A DNA stretch of 64,000 nucleotides from assembly GCA_024235215.1 (NCBI GenBank), contig JACKMU010000003.1, forward strand, positions 186,001 through 250,000, written 5' to 3'. Positions within the stretch are counted from its first letter, which is position 1. Every line of letters begins with the position of its first letter. The position numbers and the translations under genes are program-made. Of the stretch, positions 1 through 8,924 are shown piece by piece. The notes beneath the pieces were generated by a model. It was not told the origin of the DNA and did no database searches. It was given only the letters and a program-made list of their open reading frames with translations. This stretch comes from Chromatiaceae bacterium (lineage in GTDB: Bacteria > Pseudomonadota > Gammaproteobacteria > Chromatiales > Chromatiaceae).

Positions 1-2
1 TG

Positions 3-599
3 CGCGAAGGTTTTCTGGCGCGTGGCATCGATCTCTATCAGTGCTATGCAACCGCAGATCTCGGCTTGATCGCATACGAAACGGCAGCTAGGGAAGGGCT
101 GGTGATCGACGAGGGTATCTACCTGGAAATCGTGCGCCCGGGCAGCAGTGACACCCTGCCCGATGGTGAAGTGGGGGAGGTGGTCGTCACCAGCCTCAAT
201 CCCGACTACCCGCTGATTCGCTTCGCTACCGGCGACCTCTCTGCGATTCTCCCCGGGCGCAGCCCCTGCGGCCGCACCAACCGTCGCATCAAAGGCTGGA
301 TGGGGCGCGCCGACCAGACCGCGAAGGTACGTGGCATGTTCATCCATCCGGAGCAGGTGAACCGGGTAATCAAACGTCATCCGGAGATCTTGCGCGCCCG
401 GCTGGTGGTGGAGTGGATCGATCAGCAGGACAACATGCGGTTTAAGTGTGAAACTGAACAGCGTGACGCTGCCATGGTGGAGAAAATCATTGAGAGCATC
501 CGCGACATCTGCAAACTGCGCAGCGAGGTGGAACTGGTCGCCGTGGGTTCTCTGCCCAATGACGGCAAGGTGATCGACGACATCCGCAAATACGATTGA
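3..599 (+). CDS. Phenylacetate-CoA ligase family protein, C-terminal part (5' end outside window)
   Basis: The reading frame is open to the left edge of the window, so the start lies upstream. The visible 198 residues match the C-terminal half of PaaK-type adenylate-forming ligases, which activate a carboxylic acid to its CoA thioester through an acyl-AMP. Seen are a YATADLGLIAYE stretch (the Y-x-x-T/S-E region), an LIRFATGDLS segment with the ribose-binding Asp, and a GWMGRADQTAKVRGMFIHP hinge followed by the mobile C-terminal domain. The substrate cannot be read from this part; an aromatic acid or a steroid or terpenoid side-chain acid is possible. The stop is 3 nt before the start of the CaiB-type gene, so the two are probably one operon for acyl-CoA metabolism. 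Confidence 0.88.
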   Translation, partial: REGFLARGIDLYQCYATADLGLIAYETAAREGLVIDEGIYLEIVRPGSSDTLPDGEVGEVVVTSLNPDYPLIRFATGDLSAILPGRSPCGRTNRRIKGWMGRADQTAKVRGMFIHPEQVNRVIKRHPEILRARLVVEWIDQQDNMRFKCETEQRDAAMVEKIIESIRDICKLRSEVELVAVGSLPNDGKVIDDIRKYD

Positions 600-602
600 T
601 CG

Positions 603-1697
603 ATGGCCGCGTGCAAACTACTCAGCGGCTACCGCGTGCTCGACATGTCGCAGTACATTCCGGGCCCCTATGCTGCGCGGTCACTGGCAGACCTCGGTGC
701 AGAGGTGATCAAAATCGAGCCGCCATCCGGTGATCCGATGCGCGGTTTCATGTGCCAGCAACGGGAAGGGGGGGTCTCCCCGCTCTACCGTCACCTCAAT
801 CGGGGTAAGACGGTTGCCTCTCTGAATCTGAAAGAGGTGGCGGACAGGCAGAAGCTGGCACGGCTGTTGCGCGGTGCGGATGTGCTACTCGAATCCTACC
901 GTCCTGGCGTGATGGCCCGGCTGGGTTTCGATCGTGACCGATTGAAGGCGCTCAACCCCAGGTTAGTGCACTGCGCACTCTCCGGTTTCGGCCAGAGCGG
1001 ACCGTACTGTGACCGTGCCGGACACGATCTAACCTACTGCGCGGCGGCCGGCGCACTGAGTGCCTCGGGCACCGCTGAACGGCCGGTGATGACCTTCCCA
1101 CCGATGGCCGATCATGCCGGCGCGATGCAGGCGGTGAACATGATTCTGGCTGCACTGCTCGGGCGCGAGCGCAGCGGCCGGGGGGTGTTCCTCGATATCA
1201 GCCTCACCGAATCGATTCTCAACTGGCAGTATGTCGGGCTGTTGCAACCACCAGACAGCGGGGATACACAGCGTGAGCAGCTGCTGCTCAACGGTGGTGC
1301 CGCCTGCTACAACATCTACGCCACTGCTGACCGAAAGTTCGTCGCGCTGGCCGCACTGGAGAACAAGTTCTGGAAAGCGTTCTGTCTCCGGGTCGAACAT
1401 CCGGAGTGGATAGCAAGGCAGGATGAACCCCTGCCGCAAAAAACGCTGATCGCTGAACTGATAAGCCTTTTCGCTGGACATACCCAGCAGCAGTGGCAGG
1501 CCATTCTGGCGGAGAGTGACTGCTGTTTCGAACCGATTCCAGAGCGCAACGAATCGGTAAACCACCCGCAGTTTACTGCGCGCGCCTGCCTCAACGGTGC
1601 CGCACCCGGTTATCCGGGCTGGATCAATGAAGCGCCTGTGGAGACAGCGTCCGATTATGTGGAACTCAGCGCTGAGGAAACGCCGTTGTGGCATTGA
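603..1697 (+). CDS. CaiB/BaiF (class III) CoA-transferase family protein, alpha-methylacyl-CoA racemase-like
   Basis: A 364-residue protein of the formyl-CoA transferase/racemase family, near the usual 360-400. The N-terminal GYRVLDMSQYIPGPYA and LADLGAEVIKIEPPSGDPMR are the family CoA-binding signature. A GHDLTY motif puts a His near residue 141 and an MADHAG motif puts an Asp near residue 170. That His/Asp pair is the catalytic arrangement of alpha-methylacyl-CoA racemases, so epimerisation of a 2-methylacyl-CoA is more likely than CoA transfer, though this is inference. The gene starts 3 nt after the upstream acyl-CoA ligase, which could supply its CoA ester. It faces the MaoC hydratase gene on the opposite strand. 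Confidence 0.88.
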   Translation: MAACKLLSGYRVLDMSQYIPGPYAARSLADLGAEVIKIEPPSGDPMRGFMCQQREGGVSPLYRHLNRGKTVASLNLKEVADRQKLARLLRGADVLLESYRPGVMARLGFDRDRLKALNPRLVHCALSGFGQSGPYCDRAGHDLTYCAAAGALSASGTAERPVMTFPPMADHAGAMQAVNMILAALLGRERSGRGVFLDISLTESILNWQYVGLLQPPDSGDTQREQLLLNGGAACYNIYATADRKFVALAALENKFWKAFCLRVEHPEWIARQDEPLPQKTLIAELISLFAGHTQQQWQAILAESDCCFEPIPERNESVNHPQFTARACLNGAAPGYPGWINEAPVETASDYVELSAEETPLWH

Positions 1698-1794
1698 CGT
1701 GGCTAAGCACGACCGGCCGATCACCCTACCTACACTGGTCGCTGGACCAGCGGGTCCTCTTTAACAGATCAGAAACGACCCGCTGCTGTTATTT

Positions 1795-2268
1795 TCAGCC
1801 GATTCTGACCGACGGCAGATCAGGTGCCTCGACTTCGCCGGCGGCCCCGGGTGCCATCACTGTGGCATCACCTTTCACCACCAGCTTCTCGTCCTGATTG
1901 AATACCTGGGTGTCAATGGTTACCCACTTCTTCTCATCCTGCTTGCCGGAGACGGTCAATTTAACGGTCAGGGTGTCGCCGAGCAGCACCGGGCGGCGAA
2001 AGCTGAGATTCTGTCCCAGATAGATGGTTCCCGGGCCGGGCAAAACCGTGGCAAGCGCCGCGGATATCAGTCCGGCCGACCACATGCCGTGCGCGATGCG
2101 GGTCTTGAACGGCGTACCTTTGGCGAACTCTTCATTCAGATGGACCGGATTGACATCGCCCGAGGTACGGGCAAAGAGCACCAGATCCTCTTCTGTCAGG
2201 GTTTTGGAAAAATTTGCGGTCTGCCCGATCTCCAGTTCATCGTAGGGAATGCTCTTCAGTGTTTTCAA
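1795..2268 (-). CDS. MaoC family (R)-specific enoyl-CoA hydratase-like protein
   Basis: A 157-residue single hotdog-fold protein of the MaoC/PhaJ type. The hydratase-2 motif is complete: GDVNPVHLNEEFA with Asp38 and His43, then IAHGM. The family adds water to trans-2-enoyl-CoA to give (R)-3-hydroxyacyl-CoA, linking beta-oxidation to polyhydroxyalkanoate or other acyl pools. A GGAG ribosome site lies just upstream of the ATG. The start is only 5 nt past the stop of the NUDIX/metallo-beta-lactamase gene, so it is the last gene of that minus-strand group. It converges on the CaiB-type gene, with about 97 bp between the two stops. Confidence 0.88.
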   Translation of the reverse strand: MKTLKSIPYDELEIGQTANFSKTLTEEDLVLFARTSGDVNPVHLNEEFAKGTPFKTRIAHGMWSAGLISAALATVLPGPGTIYLGQNLSFRRPVLLGDTLTVKLTVSGKQDEKKWVTIDTQVFNQDEKLVVKGDATVMAPGAAGEVEAPDLPSVRIG

Positions 2269-2273
2269 CGTGG

Positions 2274-3611
2274 TTACTCCGTGTAGAATCCTAGTTTGCG
2301 CAGATGCTGGCGGACATTCTGGCGCGCCAGCTGAAGCAGTTTCTGATCCAGTCCGACATAGATCGACTCAACCATCTGGTCGATGTCTTTCCCCGCCGCG
2401 TGGAGCGCCCCGACCTGTCGCTCACGTTCCAGTCGGTGCTGCAGTACCTGCTCCAGCAGCCAGGTCTCTCCGGCCGGTAGACCGTGCGCTGGAATTATAA
2501 CCCTGGGCTTGCACGAAATCACCCGTTGCAGGCTGTCAAGATAGGCACACATATCCCCCTCCGGTTCGGGAATCACAACACTCCCCTGGGTCTGTACCAG
2601 GTCGCTCACCATGAACCAGCTGTAATCCTCCGGGGCCAGCCCGATCATGCCGTCATCGTGTCCCGGCAGATGGTAAGCATGCACCGCCCTGCCCTGCCAA
2701 CGGGTGACCAGATCCCCTTCCGCGATCGGCTCGACCACTATCCCATCCAGGTAGTCGCTACCGAATCTCTCCTTGAGCCGCGCTTCGGTACGAAGCGAAC
2801 AACTTATCGGAACATCCAGCTGGCGAGCGATACTCGGCGCCTGTTGGTGGTGGTCAGGATGGTGGTGGGTGATCAGAATGCGGTCGATCGGGTGGCTGAT
2901 CAGTGTACGCAGCAACTTGGCACAGCTATCGTCATCCTTGGGCGAAGGGTCTATCAGACAGGCCTGATCACCATTGCCGCCCAGACGCAGCGCATTGGTG
3001 GAAAGTGCCGGCGGCAGGGTATTCGAAGGGACCGGAATCAGGCCGACGCCGCGGATAAACTCCAGATAAGGCAGTTCCCGCTCGTGGTCGTAGGTTATGT
3101 TGAGTGGATCCACCCGCTGCGCCGCCGTGTCGCGTGCCAGCGTGCACACGATGTTCTGTGTCGGCACCACCATCAGCTCGCGGCCATCCTGAAAGCGCTG
3201 CCACAGCTCGCTGGCGGGCACCCAGCCGGCCCAGGCGATCTCCTCGCTGTCCGGTTGCAATGCCGGCTTGTGTCGCAGATCGATCTTATAGTGGGGAACG
3301 CTGAATCGCACCTCGGCAAATCTTGGCGAAACTGCGGTACCCAGCAGCGAGATGGTGCTGACCTGATCCTGGCGCAGCGCCAGCAGCAGGTCAAAATTCA
3401 GCTCCTCCAGCAATTCGCGACAGAGTGTCGCAATCTGGTAGGTGGGGAAATCTTTCAGCTGCGGGTGTTCGAACAGACCGGCGGCGTCCTGCTGATCCAC
3501 CTTTCCGCCCGGAAACGCGATATACCCGGGAAACGCAAGCAGGTGCGGCTGACGCCTGACGACATACAGCTCGCCGGCGTGGGCAAGTACTGCGGATACC
3601 GCTTCACGCAT
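2274..3611 (-). CDS. NUDIX hydrolase fused to a metallo-beta-lactamase fold domain
   Basis: One 445-residue frame carries two hydrolase domains. Residues ~1-200 resemble a NUDIX domain (AFPGGKVDQQD, then CRELLEELNF), with an insertion inside the NUDIX box. Residues ~240-445 are a metallo-beta-lactamase fold with THHHPDHH, LPGHDDG, MVSDLV and IIPAHG as the metal ligand set. The second half resembles LACTB2/glyoxalase II-type thioesterases or nucleases. I chose the ATG at 3611 because AGGAG sits 8 nt upstream and the NUDIX strand starts there; a GTG at 3674 would add 21 residues that fit poorly. Hydrolysis of a CoA or nucleotide substrate is plausible given the MaoC gene 5 nt downstream, but the substrate is unknown. 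Confidence 0.85.
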   Translation of the reverse strand: MREAVSAVLAHAGELYVVRRQPHLLAFPGYIAFPGGKVDQQDAAGLFEHPQLKDFPTYQIATLCRELLEELNFDLLLALRQDQVSTISLLGTAVSPRFAEVRFSVPHYKIDLRHKPALQPDSEEIAWAGWVPASELWQRFQDGRELMVVPTQNIVCTLARDTAAQRVDPLNITYDHERELPYLEFIRGVGLIPVPSNTLPPALSTNALRLGGNGDQACLIDPSPKDDDSCAKLLRTLISHPIDRILITHHHPDHHQQAPSIARQLDVPISCSLRTEARLKERFGSDYLDGIVVEPIAEGDLVTRWQGRAVHAYHLPGHDDGMIGLAPEDYSWFMVSDLVQTQGSVVIPEPEGDMCAYLDSLQRVISCKPRVIIPAHGLPAGETWLLEQVLQHRLERERQVGALHAAGKDIDQMVESIYVGLDQKLLQLARQNVRQHLRKLGFYTE

Positions 3612-3677
3612 ACCCTTCTCCTGAAAAAAACAGCAGTCCGGTGACCCTGCCACCAGACGATAAAGTGAAATCACCCG

Positions 3678-5336
3678 CTACCGCTGTGCAGAGGGCGGCA
3701 GCGACTCTTCTCTCCTGTCACCCAATCCCACCACAATTGCCGACGCCGGGTGGGATGGCCCAGGCTTGTATGTCAGCTCGACCCGGGTCCCCTCACCCGG
3801 CTCACTCTCGATGCGGAAGGTCGCGCCCAGTCGCTTGGCCCGCTCTCCCATGATGGAGAGACCGATGTGTTCACCCGGGTTGCCTACCGGTTTGGTATCC
3901 ACGAAGCCTACCCCGTCGTCCTCCACCAGCAGCAGATACTCGCCCTCCAGATTGCAGTTGAGCAGGATACGAACGTTCTTGGCGTGCGCATGCTTGCGAA
4001 TGTTGGCCAGGCTCTCCTGGACGATGCGCAGCATCTGCATCTCCTCGCTGGTACCCAGGTGCACATTGCGGCAGTTGCACTGCAGGAATATCGGAATACC
4101 GGTCTCCTGGCGGAAACGTTTCGCCAGTTTCTCCAGCGCCGGCATCAGTCCGCGCTGGTCCAGTGGTGCACGGAAGCTGTTGAGCAGTTCGCGCAATTCA
4201 GTGTGCGCCTCATCCAGTCCCGAGCGTATCCGGTGGATCTCTCCGCGCGAGCGTCCGTCCACCGCGACTTCGTGCTCCAACGTCTCCTCCAGCATGCGTA
4301 CCTGATAACGCAGACTGGCCAGCGTCTGTGCCAACGAGTCATGCAGCTCGTTGGCCAGTGCGGTCCGCTCCTCGATGATAGAAAGCCGATGCGCCTCCTC
4401 ATCGGAACGCTGCTTGGCGATGGCGATACCGAGATGGTTGCCGATGGTGGAGCAGAGCTCGATCAGATCCTCGCGCCCCTCCATCGCCGGACGCGGCACA
4501 TAGACCCGGAACATGCCCAACGTATCGCCATGAAATTTCAGTGGAATGACCACCTCCTGCATCGCTTCGGGACTGTACATGCGCCGTCCGTTGCGCAATG
4601 AGCAGGCGATCTCATCGTGGTCGCACAGGATATCGCCGCTGGAGAGCGTCTTACCGCATTGACAGAGCGGTACTGGCAGCTGCTCCTTGTCACTCAGCAG
4701 TCCGCCTTCCTGATCGATGCTTCCGACCAGGCGCATCTGCCCGGTCGTGCTGACCAACTGGACCACGGCGGAACGCCCGTGCAGCACCTTGGTGATCATC
4801 TGCAGCAGGTGCAGCAAAAGCTGCTCCATATCGTCCACCTGGTTGATCTTCGCCGCCACATCATAAAGTATCTTCAAGGAAGCGGTCTGCTGGCTCAGCT
4901 GCCGTGTCTGGCGGGCAACCCGATTATCCATGTCTTCGTAGAGGTCGATCAGTTCGCCGCTCAGACTGTCGAGGTCGCGTGTCACCGGACCGAGTACGCC
5001 CACCTCCCGCAGCGACAGAGTGCTCCACAGCCCCCCTTCACACACATCGGCTACCGCACTCTCCAACGCCGCAAGCGGTTTGAGCAGCTGACTGCGCAGT
5101 CGGCTGGCTCCGACCAAGATAGAGCTCAGCGCCAGTGCGCCACAGCCGAGCAGCAACCCCGCCAGACTCCCACCCGATGTGTATCCAAGAAAGAGCAGCG
5201 ATCCCATGGTGATAATGGCGATTAGCACCGCCAGCAAAGTACCGAACGGCACCAGCAGACGGCCGACCACCAGTATGCGCAATACCGGTGAACGGCTCAG
5301 CAGCCGAGTCATGGATCCATTCAGCCTGTTTTCCAT
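3678..5336 (-). CDS. NarX-like sensor histidine kinase with minimal periplasmic loop
   Basis: A 552-residue HisKA_3-type kinase. Two membrane segments (about residues 24-50 and 57-77) are joined by only a few residues, then come a HAMP-like helix, a coiled coil, a GAF-like domain, the phospho-acceptor motif NELHDSLAQTLASLR (His332), and an HATPase with the N box HAHAKN and glycine-rich ends. The GAF-like domain has four cysteines (225, 227, 238, 245) arranged as in the NarX central module. NarX family members sense nitrate through a periplasmic domain that is absent here, so this one probably senses something cytoplasmic, perhaps redox through the cysteines. No NarL-type partner is in the window. 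The NUDIX gene lies downstream. Confidence 0.87.
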   Translation of the reverse strand: MENRLNGSMTRLLSRSPVLRILVVGRLLVPFGTLLAVLIAIITMGSLLFLGYTSGGSLAGLLLGCGALALSSILVGASRLRSQLLKPLAALESAVADVCEGGLWSTLSLREVGVLGPVTRDLDSLSGELIDLYEDMDNRVARQTRQLSQQTASLKILYDVAAKINQVDDMEQLLLHLLQMITKVLHGRSAVVQLVSTTGQMRLVGSIDQEGGLLSDKEQLPVPLCQCGKTLSSGDILCDHDEIACSLRNGRRMYSPEAMQEVVIPLKFHGDTLGMFRVYVPRPAMEGREDLIELCSTIGNHLGIAIAKQRSDEEAHRLSIIEERTALANELHDSLAQTLASLRYQVRMLEETLEHEVAVDGRSRGEIHRIRSGLDEAHTELRELLNSFRAPLDQRGLMPALEKLAKRFRQETGIPIFLQCNCRNVHLGTSEEMQMLRIVQESLANIRKHAHAKNVRILLNCNLEGEYLLLVEDDGVGFVDTKPVGNPGEHIGLSIMGERAKRLGATFRIESEPGEGTRVELTYKPGPSHPASAIVVGLGDRREESLPPSAQR

Positions 5337-5506
5337 ACCACTCTGTTCCCAGGTTTACCCGAGTTCTATTCTATCCTGATCGCAGCGGAGAATCGGGTGG
5401 TACTCGCAGCATCCGCGCAGCACGCATGGCGAGCCCTCCCGGATCTGGATTGCGCGGCTGGACTGAATCATCCGCAGGCTGCTGTACCACGGTCTGTCCG
5501 GGTCGT

Positions 5507-6649
5507 TCAGCCACCTCGCCCCACCAGTGCGGCTAGCGCATCGATGCGCTTGCGTCTGAGCATCTCTCCAAGCTCAGCACCCGACAGCCCCTGCTGCTGC
5601 AGTGATGCGGCGGTTACCCCGACGACCCGCTCTCGCGCCTGCAGCAACAACGCCCGATTCCCGGCCAGCTCCGGCCAAAGCGCATCCGCAACGTTGAGCA
5701 ACGCGTCCAGTGTGGAATGGTCGTGGAGCGCTCTGGTCGCATCGAGCAGCCGCAGAATCGACACTGCATCCCCGGCTCCCGCCGCATGGTAAGCAGGCGC
5801 GATGCGGAGAGTCAACTGGAGCAGATCGAGCGCTGCCTTTTCCACTTTGAGCACCCCGATAGCGCGTTCGAGCGCCTGACCGCCCGCAGCAGCAGGATAG
5901 AATGCTGCCGTGAAGCGGACGCTGATATCGGCGTTGCATCTCACCGCACGTTCGAGTGCCGCCAGCGCTGGACAGGCCGAATCGGTCGCATGTCCCTTAT
6001 CCTGACGCATCACCCGGTCGAGTGCCGGAAGCAGTTGCACCAGTGCGCCACAGCGCTGCAGCACCTGAAAGTATCGCCACGGCTGCTCTTCCGCCAATGC
6101 CTGCCTGGTCTCTTGCCACAGACGCTCCCCGCTGAGCGTCTCCAGCTCTGCCGATGTTGCCATCTGCCGCATCAGCTTATGGGTCCCGTGGCTGATGTGG
6201 AAACCCCAGCGCCCGAGCCGGGCGGCAAAACGGGCCACGCGCAACAGCCGCAGCGGATCTTCTACGAATGCCGGCGAAATGTGCCGTAGCAGGCCGGCTT
6301 CCAAATCCGCCTGTCCATCAAACGGGTCGGTCAGTTGACCCTGCTGATCCTCGGCGATCGCATTGATGGTGAGATCGCGTCGCTTCAGATCCTGCTCCAG
6401 CGTCACCTCCGGACCCGCATCGATAGCGAAGCCTTTGTAACCCGGTGCGATCTTGGTTTCGCGCCGCGCCAGCGCATACTCCTCACCCGACTCCGGATGC
6501 AAAAACACCGGGAAATCGCTATCCGCCCGCTGGTAACCCTGCGCCAGCATCTCAGCTTCAGTGGCGCCTACCACCACCCAGTCGCGGTCACGCACCGGTA
6601 ACCCGAGCAGTCGGTCACGCACCGCGCCGCCGACCAGATAGACCTTCAT
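5507..6649 (-). CDS. cca: CCA tRNA nucleotidyltransferase (HD motif not visible)
   Basis: Adds or repairs the 3' CCA end of tRNA. The 380-residue protein starts MKVYLVGGAVRDRLLG with the GGAVRD nucleotide-binding and RDRDWVVVG metal-binding motifs; RRDLTINAIA, DPFDGQADLEAG, HISPAFVEDPLRLLRVARFAARL and the ERLWQE helix follow in class II order. I took the ATG at 6649, which overlaps the stop of the ABC exporter gene by 4 nt (ATGA) and fits the family start; longer starts add a basic, unrelated leader. In enterobacterial homologues an HD phosphohydrolase motif follows near residue 240. Here the matching stretch reads VRFTAAFYPAAAGG with no HD pair, so the phosphatase/phosphodiesterase activity is probably lost. 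Confidence 0.93.
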   Translation of the reverse strand: MKVYLVGGAVRDRLLGLPVRDRDWVVVGATEAEMLAQGYQRADSDFPVFLHPESGEEYALARRETKIAPGYKGFAIDAGPEVTLEQDLKRRDLTINAIAEDQQGQLTDPFDGQADLEAGLLRHISPAFVEDPLRLLRVARFAARLGRWGFHISHGTHKLMRQMATSAELETLSGERLWQETRQALAEEQPWRYFQVLQRCGALVQLLPALDRVMRQDKGHATDSACPALAALERAVRCNADISVRFTAAFYPAAAGGQALERAIGVLKVEKAALDLLQLTLRIAPAYHAAGAGDAVSILRLLDATRALHDHSTLDALLNVADALWPELAGNRALLLQARERVVGVTAASLQQQGLSGAELGEMLRRKRIDALAALVGRGG

Positions 6650-8451
6650 TCGCCTTGCTCCGTGCCCTGGCGGTTCTCCTGCTGTTGCAGCAACCACATC
6701 TCGCGGTAGATGCCGCCGAGCTGGAGCAGCCGTTGGTGGCTGCCCTGTTCGACGATACGTCCCTCCTCCATCACCAGGATGCGGTCGGCGTCCACCACAG
6801 TGGAGAGGCGGTGGGCGATCACCAGCGTGGTGTGGTTTGCCGCCACCTGACGCAGGGTCGCCAGAATAGCCTGCTCGGTCTTACTGTCGAGTGAAGATGT
6901 CGCCTCATCGAAGACCAGGATCCCGGGACGCTTCAGTATCGCCCTGGCGATCGCGATACGCTGTTTTTCACCCCCCGACAGCTTCAGACCGCGCTCGCCA
7001 ACCAGCGTTTCGTACCCTTTGGGAAGACGGTCGATGAACTCCCGGATACAGGCGACCCCGGCTGCGGCTTCCACCTCGGCGCGTGCGGCATCGCTGCGTC
7101 CATAGACGATGTTGTAGTAGATACTGTTGTTGAACAGCACCGTATCCTGGGGAACGATCGCGATCTGCTGGCGCAGGCTTTGCTGGGTCACCGCACGGAT
7201 ATCCTGGCCATCGATGGTGATGCGCCCACCGCTCACCTCATAGAAGCGGAACAGCAGGCGCGCCAGGGTCGATTTACCGGCGCCACTGTGCCCGACCACT
7301 GCCACCTTCTCTCCCGGCCGGATCACGAAATCGACCTGGCGCAGTATCTCCCGGTCGGACTGATAGGAAAAACTGACCTGCTCGAAGCGGATCTCCCCCT
7401 GCTTCAGCAGTAGTTCCGTCGCGCCAGGCCGGTCCTGGATCTCCGGCTGGCGTTCCAGTAACTTGAACACCAGATCCATATCGGCCATCGAGTACTTGAT
7501 CTGGCGATAGACGATACCGAGAAAGTTGAGTGGTATGAAGAGCTGCAGCATGAATGCGTTGACCAGCACCAGGTCGCCGATGGTCATGGCGCCATCGACC
7601 ACGCTGGCGGTCGCTTGGAACATGATCAGCGTGACGCCCAGCGCGATGATCGCCCCTTGCCCGAAATTGAGCAGTGACATCGAGGTCTGACTCTTCACCG
7701 CGGTTCCCTCCCAGCTCTCCAGCGTTGCGTCAAAGCGGTCCAACTCAAGCTTTTCGTTGCCGAAATATTTGACCGTCTCGTAGTTGATCAGACTGTCGAC
7801 CGCCTGTGCGCCAAACTCCGACTCGAGCCGATTCATCTGATGGCGAAAATCCATGCGCCATTCGGTGACGGCAAGTGTGAACGCGACATAGATACCGACA
7901 GTGGAGAAAGAGATCAGCGTGAACACCACTGCGTACTGACTCAACAGGATCACCGCGACCAGCGTGAACTCCACCATCATCGGCAGAATGCTGAAGACCA
8001 TATAGTTGAGAATGGTACTGACGCTGCGCGTGCCGCGTTCCAGGTCACGGCTGATCGCCCCGGTGCGGCGTTCCAGATGAAAGCGCAGAGAGAGCGTGTG
8101 CAAGTGCGCCAGCACCCGGGTCGAAAGGCGCCGCATTGCGTGATAGCGTACCCGGGCAAAAACCACGTCGCGCAACTCGTTGAACAACGAACTGCCGAGC
8201 CGAAGCAGACCGTAAGCGAGCAGCAGGGTTACCGGCACCACCATCAGCTTCTCCGCCTGGTCCAGATCGTCCACGATCCGCTTGAGCAGCACCGGTATCC
8301 CCACATTGGCGATCTTGGCCAGCACCAGACAAGCCAGCGCGAACAGCGCACGGCCCCGATACTCCCAAAGAAACGGCAGCATCGCGCGCAGATTGTGCCA
8401 ATCGCGGCGGTCTTTATGGGGTTTCGATTGATTCTGGAAGTAGTGCACCAT
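6646..8451 (-). CDS. ABC exporter, Atm1/HMT-like, fused permease-ATPase
   Basis: A 601-residue half-transporter: six membrane helices in the first ~320 residues, then an ATPase with Walker A GHSGAGKST, signature LSGGEKQRIAIARA, Walker B ILVFDEATSSLD and the H-loop IAHRLSTV. The helices have the Atm1-type signatures GTRSVSTILNYMVFSILP, DSLINYETVKYFGNE and FLGIVYRQIKYSMADMD. Atm1-type proteins export glutathione- or sulfur-containing compounds for iron-sulfur biogenesis or metal detoxification, from the inner membrane. An ATG at 8451 is preferred to a TTG six codons upstream because it has a better-placed AGG. The stop overlaps the cca start. Confidence 0.9.
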   Translation of the reverse strand: MVHYFQNQSKPHKDRRDWHNLRAMLPFLWEYRGRALFALACLVLAKIANVGIPVLLKRIVDDLDQAEKLMVVPVTLLLAYGLLRLGSSLFNELRDVVFARVRYHAMRRLSTRVLAHLHTLSLRFHLERRTGAISRDLERGTRSVSTILNYMVFSILPMMVEFTLVAVILLSQYAVVFTLISFSTVGIYVAFTLAVTEWRMDFRHQMNRLESEFGAQAVDSLINYETVKYFGNEKLELDRFDATLESWEGTAVKSQTSMSLLNFGQGAIIALGVTLIMFQATASVVDGAMTIGDLVLVNAFMLQLFIPLNFLGIVYRQIKYSMADMDLVFKLLERQPEIQDRPGATELLLKQGEIRFEQVSFSYQSDREILRQVDFVIRPGEKVAVVGHSGAGKSTLARLLFRFYEVSGGRITIDGQDIRAVTQQSLRQQIAIVPQDTVLFNNSIYYNIVYGRSDAARAEVEAAAGVACIREFIDRLPKGYETLVGERGLKLSGGEKQRIAIARAILKRPGILVFDEATSSLDSKTEQAILATLRQVAANHTTLVIAHRLSTVVDADRILVMEEGRIVEQGSHQRLLQLGGIYREMWLLQQQENRQGTEQGE

Positions 8452-8579
8452 CGTGTGACCTGTTAACAACAGCCGCGTTCACGGCTAAAATCGGAGATCG
8501 ATCCCCTGGATTTTATCGGAAACCGAGCGTTAAAAAACCAGGGGGCTGTGCAGAGAAACCTGTCCAGTGGGAGAAACCG

Positions 8580-8924
8580 ATGACCCAGGATTGCAGTTAC
8601 AACGAGTTACACCCGTTGCAGGTGTTGGATGACAGTATGGAACCCGAGTTTCCGCAGAGTTGTATCATCGTCATAGAACCCTCTCAGGTGTGTGCCAACG
8701 GCGCCTACGTCATTGCGGTGGTGGATGAAGAGCGCTGGTTCCGCCAGTATCGCAAAGAAGGGGACGGCGGTGAAAAACTGCTGGCAACCAACCCGGCCTA
8801 CCCGGAGATTCCATTGGAGCCCGGAAGATTCAGGATCGAAGGTGTGGTGGTGCAGTGCAACGTGCGGCGCAAGATCAAACATTACAACCCCTATCGACCG
8901 AATGACGGGACGGCGTCGGTATAA
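8580..8924 (+). CDS. Stand-alone S24/LexA-like peptidase domain protein, catalytic Lys apparently replaced
   Basis: A 114-residue protein consisting only of a peptidase S24 fold. VLDDSMEPEFPQSC holds the expected nucleophilic Ser in the D-S-M motif, and GAYVIAVVDEERWFRQY is the strand pair that normally carries the catalytic Lys (usual form T-V-K-R). Here that position reads F-R-Q, so Lys is replaced by Arg. There is no helix-turn-helix. LexA, UmuD and phage repressors use this Ser/Lys dyad for self-cleavage; this one may be a binding domain or a slow or inactive form. A GGGAG ribosome site lies 8 nt before the ATG. The gene is divergent from the ABC exporter. Confidence 0.72.
   Translation: MTQDCSYNELHPLQVLDDSMEPEFPQSCIIVIEPSQVCANGAYVIAVVDEERWFRQYRKEGDGGEKLLATNPAYPEIPLEPGRFRIEGVVVQCNVRRKIKHYNPYRPNDGTASV

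Noticed and set aside
1029..1724. A 231-codon minus-strand frame inside the CaiB-type gene
   Set aside because: Antisense shadow without motif.
2484..3644. A long plus-strand frame (386 codons) opposite the NUDIX/metallo-beta-lactamase gene
   Set aside because: Antisense shadow; the minus-strand protein has two clear domains, this one has none.
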